From: Lentimicrobiaceae bacterium
GTDB taxonomy: Bacteria > Bacteroidota > Bacteroidia > Bacteroidales > F082
Assembly: GCA_015061335.1 (NCBI GenBank)
Contig: SUWT01000004.1
Location: 19,395 to 83,394 of the forward strand
Length of the DNA stretch: 64,000 nt
Direction of reading: 5' to 3'
A program made the translations under genes and the position numbers. Shown in pieces: positions 56,537-64,000 of the stretch (its first letter is position 1; every line of letters starts with the position of its first letter). Below the pieces are notes generated by a model. It saw nothing but the letters and a program-made list of their open reading frames with translations, did no database searches and was not told where the DNA came from.

Positions 56537-57676
56537 ATGAAAGGTTTACAATTTTTAACAAAGCGCCGTATTGAAGCAGCGGTCTTTTTAATTGTTTTTA
56601 TAGGTTTTTTCGGATTTGTTGGGATGAAGATGGGTTTTCCCAATATGCTCAACACTCTGATGCAGACATCATATTCGCTTTTGTTGGAGACGGTGTTTTA
56701 CATAATGGCGATTACGGTTTTATCGGGAGCATTGGGTAATCTTCTTGTAGAATTTGGTGTTGTCCGTTTGGTTGAGGTACTCCTTCGTCCTCTTATGAAA
56801 CCTCTCTACAATCTTCCGGGTGTTGCTGCTCTTGGAGGTATCATGACATTCTTATCAGATAATCCAGCTATTATCAGTCTGTCTAAAGACACCAACTTTG
56901 CTCGTTATTTCAAAAAATATCAGTTAATATCCTTGACCAACTTTGGTACTGCATTCGGAATGGGACTTGTCGTTATCATATTCATGATGGGTAAAGGTTA
57001 TCTTAATGCGGCATTAGTGGGTCTTATGGGTGCTGTTATAGGTAGTATTATCTCAACACGTTTGATGCAACGTTATATTCTTAAATCACGTCCAGATCTC
57101 GATGTGGAGATTAGTCCGGAAGAAGGTGATGAGCAAAAGATTTCATTTAAGACAGAAGGAAATGTATTCTTACGTCTGTTAAACTCGGTTTTAGATGGTG
57201 GAAAATCAGGTGTTGAGATAGGTCTTGCTATCATTCCTGGCGTTTTGATTATTTCCACATTGGTTATGATGCTCACATTTGGAATGCCGGAGGGTGGTTA
57301 TACAGGAGGTGCATACGAAGGTATAGCTCTTCTTCCATATTTGGCAGGAAAGATAGATTTTGTATTTGAATGGCTGTTTGGTTTTACAAATCCAGAGTTA
57401 GTGGCTTTCCCTATTACTGCACTTGGTGCTGTAGGTGCTGCTCTCGGTCTTATTCCACGTTTTGTTGAAGAAAATATCATCAATGGTAATGCTATAGCAG
57501 TCTTTACAGCAATGGGAATGTGTTGGAGTGGTTATCTTAGTACACATACAGCTATGCTCGATTCTCTTGGATATAGAAGCCTCACATCAAAAGCTATTAT
57601 CGCTCATACAATAGGAGGTCTGTTTGCTGGTATTTCAGCACACTGGCTATATGTTTTATTAGCATGGATATTCTAA
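56537..57676 (+). CDS. Nucleoside-recognition (Gate) domain membrane protein
   Basis: Multi-TM, LLVEFGVVRLVEVLLRPLMKPLYNLPGVAALGGIMTFLSDNPAII. Confidence 0.8.
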   Translation: MKGLQFLTKRRIEAAVFLIVFIGFFGFVGMKMGFPNMLNTLMQTSYSLLLETVFYIMAITVLSGALGNLLVEFGVVRLVEVLLRPLMKPLYNLPGVAALGGIMTFLSDNPAIISLSKDTNFARYFKKYQLISLTNFGTAFGMGLVVIIFMMGKGYLNAALVGLMGAVIGSIISTRLMQRYILKSRPDLDVEISPEEGDEQKISFKTEGNVFLRLLNSVLDGGKSGVEIGLAIIPGVLIISTLVMMLTFGMPEGGYTGGAYEGIALLPYLAGKIDFVFEWLFGFTNPELVAFPITALGAVGAALGLIPRFVEENIINGNAIAVFTAMGMCWSGYLSTHTAMLDSLGYRSLTSKAIIAHTIGGLFAGISAHWLYVLLAWIF

Positions 57677-57688
57677 AATTATAGTAAT

Positions 57689-58696
57689 ATGCAAACTGTC
57701 ACATTAGGAAAGACTGGCATCACTGTTAATAAGAACGGTTTCGGTGCATTGCCGATACAGCGGATTTCTAAAGATGATGCGGCTTATTTGTTGCGTAAAG
57801 CTTTTGATAATGGCATAAAGTATTTTGATACCGCTCGTTTCTATACTGATAGCGAGGAGAAAATGGGTTATGCACTCAGCGATTTACGTGATAGAGTTAT
57901 TATTGCAACAAAAACAGCTGCCACTAATGCCACTGCTTTTTGGAAAGATCTCGAGACAAGTCTTTCTTTGTTAAAGACAGATTTTGTTGATCTATATCAG
58001 TTCCATAATCTTGCTTTTTGTCCAAAACCCGATGATGGCAGCGGATTATATGAGGCAATGCTGGAGGCAAAGCAGCAAGGTAAGATACGTCATATTGGAT
58101 TTACCAATCATCGACATAATGTCGCTAAAGAAGCAATAGAATCTGGACTTTATGAAACAATGCAATATCCTTTCTCATATCTGGCGACAGACAGAGATTT
58201 GGAATTGGTGAGATTATGTAAAGAAAAGGAAATAGGTTTTGTGTGTATGAAAGCATTATCAGGTGGTCTTATAACAGATTCTGCATGTGCATACGCATAT
58301 CTTTCTCAGTATGATCATGTTTTGCCAATATGGGGAATACAGAGAGAATCAGAGTTGGATGAATTTATTTCATATCAGGATAATCCACCTGTTTTGACAG
58401 AGGAACGTTTGGCTAAGATTGATAAGGATAGAGAAGAATTGGCTGGAGAATTCTGCCGAGGTTGTGGCTATTGTATGCCATGTCCTGTTGGAATACAGAT
58501 AAATGACTGTGCAAGAATGAGCTTGTTCTTGAGAAGAGCTCCTCACAGCGTATATCTTGCTGATGAATGGAAAGAAAAGATGAAGAGAATAGATTATTGT
58601 ATTCATTGCAATCAATGTAAGAGTAGATGTCCTTACGGGCTTGATACACCGAATCTTTTAAGAAAGAATTATGAGGATTTTAAAACTTTTATTTAA
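57689..58696 (+). CDS. Aldo/keto reductase with C-terminal 4Fe-4S domain
   Basis: TLGKTGITVNKNGFGALPIQRI AKR start; CRGCGYCMPCPVGIQI and CIHCNQCKSRCPYGL. Confidence 0.93.
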   Translation: MQTVTLGKTGITVNKNGFGALPIQRISKDDAAYLLRKAFDNGIKYFDTARFYTDSEEKMGYALSDLRDRVIIATKTAATNATAFWKDLETSLSLLKTDFVDLYQFHNLAFCPKPDDGSGLYEAMLEAKQQGKIRHIGFTNHRHNVAKEAIESGLYETMQYPFSYLATDRDLELVRLCKEKEIGFVCMKALSGGLITDSACAYAYLSQYDHVLPIWGIQRESELDEFISYQDNPPVLTEERLAKIDKDREELAGEFCRGCGYCMPCPVGIQINDCARMSLFLRRAPHSVYLADEWKEKMKRIDYCIHCNQCKSRCPYGLDTPNLLRKNYEDFKTFI

Positions 58697-58738
58697 TAAT
58701 TATACATATTAATAACCAACAAAATAACAAAATAAACA

Positions 58739-59608
58739 ATGAATATTGAAACTTATATTGTTGCCAGAGTTAATTTTCTGATGAACTCTAACGAAGCTAA
58801 GATAGTTAGACGTTTGGAAGGAGGTATGAGTAATTATACTTATGTAGTAGAATGTGAAGGAAAGACTTACACGTATCGTGTCCCTGGGAAATATGCAGAG
58901 AGATTCGTGGATAGAAATGAAGAATGGGATAATATTCAGAAAATTGAGAAATTAGACCTAAATAACAAAACTGAGTATGTAGAACTAAGAACTGGTGAGA
59001 AGCTTGCTGTCTATGTTGAAGGTACGATAATGTCTAATACCGATGTTGTTTCATATGATGAGATGTCAGTAAAGGCATTGAAGAAATTACACGAGAGTGA
59101 TGTGCAGTTTAACGAGTATAATGCTTTTGAACGTTTGGATAATTATGAGAAATATTGTCGTGATCTAGGTTTTGAACATCCTCAAGAATATATAGATTTA
59201 CGTAATCGCCTTGATGCCATGAGAAATGTCTATAAGGATATTAAGCATGTTCCGTGTCATTGCGATTATCAGCCAACAAATTTAGTTATCGATGGAGAGA
59301 AACTATATATTCTTGATTGGGAATTTGCTGGAATGAACGATCCTTATTATGACATTGCATGCTATGGTAATGCTGGTTTCGACAAGGCACTCAGTCTATT
59401 AGAAACATATCTGGGACATAAGCCAACAAATGATGAATTGAAACGATTGCATTTCCATAGGGCTTTTCAATGTTTGCAATGGTATAATGTGGCGATGTTT
59501 AAAGAAATGGTTGGACTTAGCAAGGATCTTAACATGGATTTTACAGCTGTGGCTCAGATGTTTTACGGATTCGCTAAGGATTTGATAGAAGCATACGATA
59601 CATTGTAA
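58739..59608 (+). CDS. Choline/ethanolamine kinase-like phosphotransferase
   Basis: GGMSNYTYVVECEGKTYTYRVPG; HCDYQPTNLVIDGEKLYILDWEFAGMNDPYYDIA. Confidence 0.92.
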   Translation: MNIETYIVARVNFLMNSNEAKIVRRLEGGMSNYTYVVECEGKTYTYRVPGKYAERFVDRNEEWDNIQKIEKLDLNNKTEYVELRTGEKLAVYVEGTIMSNTDVVSYDEMSVKALKKLHESDVQFNEYNAFERLDNYEKYCRDLGFEHPQEYIDLRNRLDAMRNVYKDIKHVPCHCDYQPTNLVIDGEKLYILDWEFAGMNDPYYDIACYGNAGFDKALSLLETYLGHKPTNDELKRLHFHRAFQCLQWYNVAMFKEMVGLSKDLNMDFTAVAQMFYGFAKDLIEAYDTL

Positions 59609-59630
59609 ACAGATGTTTCTGAATTAAAAG

Positions 59631-59671
59631 AAATCCTCGATAATTTTTTATCGGGGATTTTTTTGTTTTTT
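59631..59671 (+). terminator. Rho-independent terminator after choline kinase-like gene
   Basis: AATCCTCGATAA / TTATCGGGGATT stem followed by T7. Confidence 0.88.
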
Positions 59672-59761
59672 AATAAAAAAGTTTATAATTTAGCGGTGAC
59701 AATACTGTTAAATCAATCTCATTATTTAACAGACGATGTTTTACTAATAAAAAATTGCGTT

Positions 59762-62700
59762 ATGAACAAAATTGAACAACATCCCATTTTAGATATTCCA
59801 CAGTCAGAGGAAGTCGTATTTGAATATAACGGACATAAAGTTGTTGGTTATAAAGGATATACAATAGCCACGGCATTACACAGAGCAGGTTTTACTGTTC
59901 ATAGCCATAGTATAGAAGATCGTGAACGTAGCCTTGAGTGTGGCATTGGAAAATGTGGTGCTTGTGAAATGCTCGTTGACGGCAAGATAAAACGTATTTG
60001 TATCACTCCTGTAGAAGGTGTAAAGAAAGTTCAGGAGATACCTCATGATTATCTTCCTGAGTTAGAAGAAATTAATCCTGAACCACAGAAGGTTTATTAT
60101 ACACAAGTAGCTATCGTGGGAGCAGGTCCTGCTGGTTTGGCATGTCGTCAGTATCTAAATGAATTGGGAATAGATAACATAGTTATCGATAATAATGCTA
60201 TGATTGGTGGTCAGTTTAATATGCAGACTCACCAGTTTTTCTTTTTTGAGAAAGAACAGAAATACGGAGGCAAACGTGGTTTTGAGATAGCTAAAACTCT
60301 CGCTGGCGATGATCTGTCGAATATTTTCCTTAACTCGACAGTCTGGGATTTGTTAGAAGGAAAACGTATTGCCGTCAAAAATGTTAAAGATGATTATATC
60401 TTTTACGTTGACTCTGAATATCTTGTCGTGGCTACAGGTGCTGTTCCTTTCATGCCTGTATTTGAAAACGATGATCTTCCGGGTGTTTATACAGCGGCTG
60501 TTGTTCAAAAAATGATGAACGTAGAACACACTTTGTTAGGAAAGAGAATATTGTCTGTTGGCGCAGGTAATATTGGTTATCTTACCTCATATCAAGCTAT
60601 GCAGGCTGGAGCAAAAGTGGTCGCTATCATAGAAGGTATGGATCATGAAGGTGGATTTCCAGTGCAAGCCAATAGATTACGTCGTTTAGGCGTGCCTATT
60701 TATACCTCTCATATTTTGCTTCGCGCTATACCTAATGACGACCATACTGGAATCAAGGCGGCTGTCGTTGCAGAATGTGAGAACTTCAGACCTATTCCAG
60801 GAACTGAAAAAGTAATAGATAATATTGACGTGATTAATATATGTACTGGTCTGATGTCGGATAACCAGATTCTTGAAAAAGGGAAACAGATTTTTGGATT
60901 AAAAGTATATGGCGCCGGCGATACAGTACGTGTTGGAGAGGGAACGTGCGCTGTTCTTCGCGGTAAGCAAGTGGCGATGGAGATTGCTATGGAGATGAAT
61001 AAACGTATTAACTATGAGGAATACCTGGCTCTTTCAAAAGAATATATCGACTCGCAGCAGAAGCCGTTACGTCGTTTGGAGAAACCTAGCAGACCTTCTT
61101 TGGAAAGAATGCGTGAGAAGAATTTCGTCATCGCAGACTGTATCTATGGCTTCGCATGTAACCCTTGTACTTTCTCATGCCCTCAGAAGGCAATAGTGAA
61201 ACCTACGACCAGCAGCGTCCCGATGATAGACTACAATAAATGTATAGGTTGTATGGAGTGTGTCTCGCATTGTCCAGGGCTCGCAATATTCGGTTACGAC
61301 CTGAAACAAAATCGTCTATTCCTTCCTTTTGAATATGAGGTTAATGATAATTCTGAAGTCTATCTTATTAATGACAAAGGCGAGAAAATCGGTGAAGGCG
61401 TAATCGAGAAGATTATGAAGAAATCCAATAAAACTAATGTCGCTCGCGTAAAGGCTCTTGATATTGAAGACGAGGCTCTGACGGAAGTGACAGGTTTTAT
61501 CGTAAAAGAAAATTATCCGGAACCTCTTGTCATGAAACCTCTCACCGATTATGAAAAAGGTCCGAAGTTCGTTTGTCATTGCGAAGATGTTACAATAGAG
61601 AGAATCTTGGAGATCGTCGGAGATAGAAAGACAATTTCTGTCGATGAGTTGAAACATACTACGCGTCTAGGTATGGGAACATGTAGAGGCAAACGTTGTA
61701 TTCCAAGAGCTCGTCAGTTGTTACGAAATCATGGTATAGAACTTCAAGGCGAATCTACTCCACGCGGACCGTTGTCGAATCAGGTGACATTTAATGAATT
61801 GCAGCCTTCAGATACTAATACTCATATTATTATTCCGGCGAATAAGACGAGTAAACGCATTGATTGTGATGTTCTTATTGCAGGCGGAGGCATCACTGGT
61901 AGTGCGGCGTTCCGTTATTTCTCAGAGGCGGGTAAGAAAGCATATATTATCAATTATGAACATGGCTCCTCATGGCGTAATATTGGTGGAGGTCGTCCAG
62001 CATTCTCTGTGCCTGAGATAGCGGAGATAGCTAATCAGAACCAAGAAATTTTTAAAGAAATACAAAAGGTCGCTAATATCAGATACAAACCGATACGTTA
62101 TGTAGGTCTCGCTCACGATGAAAAAGAATACAAGGCTTTAGAGGCTTCTCTCGCTTGGTCGGAAGGTTATATGGTGGATAAGAAAGACTTTACAAAAGAA
62201 ATTTCTCCATATTTTAATCCTAACTTAGATACCTATCAGGCAGCATTGATTACGCAAAATTGTTGGCAGGCTATTCCTGGACGTGTTATAGATTATATAA
62301 GAAAAGTCGGTGTACAAAATGGAGGCGTGCTCATGGAAGATGCTCGTCTGCTTGAAGTACAACGTACCGATAAAGGTTTCATGGCGTTAGTCTATAATCA
62401 TAATCAGGAGTTTATTGAATTTCATTGCGAACATTTCGTCAACGCTCTTGGCTCTAATGCCGGCGAGTTCGCAAAACAACTCGGTGTCGATACTGGATTC
62501 TATCCTGTTAAGCATCAGGCGTTCATCACAGGAAGACTGCCGCTTATGGGTAAGGACGGCGACGCTTTGGATATGATTATCGACCGCCGTCATTATAAAG
62601 GATTCTCCGCTGTTTATGGTCAGCAGTTCGCTCATACGGGACAGATAATTGGTTGCGCTTCTCCTGCCACCGATGCCTCTGAAGTCGTGAAGGATTTGAG

Positions 62701-62989
62701 ATATAACTCAAAGGCATTTTTAGAGATATGCGCTGAAGTCTTCCGTCAATGGATTCCGCAGTTAGGTGCTGTCAGCTTCCAGGCTTTCTGGTCGGGATAT
62801 TACACAGAGCCGCGCTACATCGTTGACCCTGATAACAACCTGATTGCCGGTATGCGCGGTCACGGTTTCATGCTCGGACAATATATGGCGAAGATGTATG
62901 TAGATAAATATCTCGGAAGAGATGTCCCTTCATACTTCGACCGCCTGACATTAAACGGCGACGGTTTGAAAGAGAACGCGTTTAAATAA
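59762..62989 (+). CDS. Large fused FAD/Fe-S oxidoreductase (HcnA-HcnB-ferredoxin-BFD-HcnC/DAO-like architecture)
   Basis: N-terminal 2Fe-2S (RSLECGIGKCGACEMLVDG), FAD/NAD domain (VAIVGAGPAGLACRQYL), 4Fe-4S (CIYGFACNPCTFSCPQKAI, CIGCMECVSHCPGLAI), BFD-like CHCEDVTIERIL...GMGTCRGKRC, C-terminal DAO (DVLIAGGGITGSAAFRYFSEAG...GMRGHGFMLG). Start MNKIEQHP at 59762. Confidence 0.9.
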   Translation: MNKIEQHPILDIPQSEEVVFEYNGHKVVGYKGYTIATALHRAGFTVHSHSIEDRERSLECGIGKCGACEMLVDGKIKRICITPVEGVKKVQEIPHDYLPELEEINPEPQKVYYTQVAIVGAGPAGLACRQYLNELGIDNIVIDNNAMIGGQFNMQTHQFFFFEKEQKYGGKRGFEIAKTLAGDDLSNIFLNSTVWDLLEGKRIAVKNVKDDYIFYVDSEYLVVATGAVPFMPVFENDDLPGVYTAAVVQKMMNVEHTLLGKRILSVGAGNIGYLTSYQAMQAGAKVVAIIEGMDHEGGFPVQANRLRRLGVPIYTSHILLRAIPNDDHTGIKAAVVAECENFRPIPGTEKVIDNIDVINICTGLMSDNQILEKGKQIFGLKVYGAGDTVRVGEGTCAVLRGKQVAMEIAMEMNKRINYEEYLALSKEYIDSQQKPLRRLEKPSRPSLERMREKNFVIADCIYGFACNPCTFSCPQKAIVKPTTSSVPMIDYNKCIGCMECVSHCPGLAIFGYDLKQNRLFLPFEYEVNDNSEVYLINDKGEKIGEGVIEKIMKKSNKTNVARVKALDIEDEALTEVTGFIVKENYPEPLVMKPLTDYEKGPKFVCHCEDVTIERILEIVGDRKTISVDELKHTTRLGMGTCRGKRCIPRARQLLRNHGIELQGESTPRGPLSNQVTFNELQPSDTNTHIIIPANKTSKRIDCDVLIAGGGITGSAAFRYFSEAGKKAYIINYEHGSSWRNIGGGRPAFSVPEIAEIANQNQEIFKEIQKVANIRYKPIRYVGLAHDEKEYKALEASLAWSEGYMVDKKDFTKEISPYFNPNLDTYQAALITQNCWQAIPGRVIDYIRKVGVQNGGVLMEDARLLEVQRTDKGFMALVYNHNQEFIEFHCEHFVNALGSNAGEFAKQLGVDTGFYPVKHQAFITGRLPLMGKDGDALDMIIDRRHYKGFSAVYGQQFAHTGQIIGCASPATDASEVVKDLRYNSKAFLEICAEVFRQWIPQLGAVSFQAFWSGYYTEPRYIVDPDNNLIAGMRGHGFMLGQYMAKMYVDKYLGRDVPSYFDRLTLNGDGLKENAFK

Positions 62990-63012
62990 TAATAAACTTA
63001 AATTATAAAGTC

Positions 63013-63456
63013 ATGGGAAAAGCAATTAAGCAGCTTATCATTTTGCTGATAGTATTAACGGCGATAATATTGTTTCACCGTTTCTACGTAAATAAATCTT
63101 CAGAGAATGATTCTTCTGTCAATATAAAAGAAGTTATCACATCATCTTATGATGCTTATTCTTTATCAAAATTTGAAGCTGCCAAAGCCAAGATGATGCA
63201 ATATGCAGAAGAATTGTATCAAAAAGATCTTGCCGAAGGCGAGACCGACAAAGAGTTCGAAGGTCTCACGGTGGCTGAATATTGCTGGAATGCCTTAGAC
63301 GAATATGATGAAGAACTCAACCTCCAGAAAGAACTGGCATTGTTCTTACCTCTTATATTGGCGATACTGATAATCATCGCTGTAATCGTGTCGATACGAT
63401 TAGGATTAAGCGCAATACGTAAACTCGACTTTGATAACGACGCAACATCATTTTAA
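63013..63456 (+). CDS. Hypothetical membrane protein with two TM segments
   Basis: N- and C-terminal hydrophobic segments flanking a charged helical region. Confidence 0.7.
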   Translation: MGKAIKQLIILLIVLTAIILFHRFYVNKSSENDSSVNIKEVITSSYDAYSLSKFEAAKAKMMQYAEELYQKDLAEGETDKEFEGLTVAEYCWNALDEYDEELNLQKELALFLPLILAILIIIAVIVSIRLGLSAIRKLDFDNDATSF

Positions 63457-63468
63457 GGAGGATTGGTT

Positions 63469-64000
63469 ATGGCAAATTATAGAGATTCACAAAAAATCAG
63501 TTTCTCCAAATCGGAGGAAAATCGTTTCCGTCAGTTGTTCAACGACTGGGCAAAGTCGATAAAAGGCTACAACCGCAACAGATTAGGCGATCAGCTGAAG
63601 ATTGTCGAAGTATGGGATACTCCTATCTACAGAGGATTGCTTAAGACGCAATACGACAACCGTACACTCAACAATACATACGAACGCATCAGAGGCAGGT
63701 CGTTCCCTCCAAGAACGATAACTTCAGAATCGCAGATAGACCGCTGGGCTTCGGCTTCGTATCCGACAACATTCACTAATAATGAGAATAAGTTCTGTAT
63801 AAAAGGGTCTCAATATATCGATGGATGTCACACTTGTCATGCTACAGGCAAGGTGACTTGCGGGAAATGTAGCGGCAGCGGAACAATCAGAGTAGCATGT
63901 ACAGCAAAGCAGGTGTGTACGAAATGTGGAGGCAGAGGAGGTGTTTATGTTACAAATAGAGAGCTTGAGTATTACAATACAAGTGAAGGTCTGAAATCTC
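63469..64000 (+). CDS. CxxCxGxG zinc-finger-like protein (truncated by window end)
   Basis: Manual translation MANYRDSQKISFSKSEENRFRQLF...GCHTCHATGKVTCGKCSGSGTIRVACTAKQVCTKCGGRGGVYV; AAGGAGG Shine-Dalgarno at 63455-63461. Confidence 0.75.
   Translation, partial: MANYRDSQKISFSKSEENRFRQLFNDWAKSIKGYNRNRLGDQLKIVEVWDTPIYRGLLKTQYDNRTLNNTYERIRGRSFPPRTITSESQIDRWASASYPTTFTNNENKFCIKGSQYIDGCHTCHATGKVTCGKCSGSGTIRVACTAKQVCTKCGGRGGVYVTNRELEYYNTSEGLKS

Noticed and set aside
5017-62989. Functional link between HydG (makes CN/CO ligands) and HcnABC-like fused enzyme as a cyanide system
   Set aside because: The genes are ~55 kb apart with unrelated genes between; HydG chemistry is fully explained by H-cluster maturation.

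Overview
AT-rich Bacteroidales/Bacteroidetes-type chromosomal window, identified by TonB and LytTR families, a fused MurF-Alr, a T9SS-like C-terminus and TAnnTTTG -7 promoter boxes. It encodes about 55 mostly housekeeping or metabolic genes: TonB; the H-cluster maturases HydE/G/F; PFOR; a Cys/His-rich lipoprotein; a sialidase; GH97; GNATs; a T9SS-type surface protein; MsrA; UmuDC; an M3 peptidase; tryptophanase; QueD; ABC-F; TadA; PyrC; MurF-Alr; PdxA; KdtA; Mfd; a PiT-PhoU/porin pair; and a very large fused FAD/Fe-S oxidoreductase. I recognised no rRNA, tRNA, CRISPR, phage or IS element. The most unusual signal is a dispersed family of degenerate repeats with a strict 7-nt period. They occur both intergenically (often forming hairpins) and inside ORFs, where 3 heptads = 21 nt = 7 aa write peptide repeats; one builds the lipoprotein signal peptide of GH97. 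Also notable are a 431-bp direct repeat (one mismatch) carrying duplicate GNAT genes either side of GH97, a hexanucleotide array interrupting the conserved IWYQGESNA region of an apparently truncated sialate esterase, and a single-chain fusion of HcnA/B/C-like modules. All calls come from reading the sequence and supplied translations; no searches were run.
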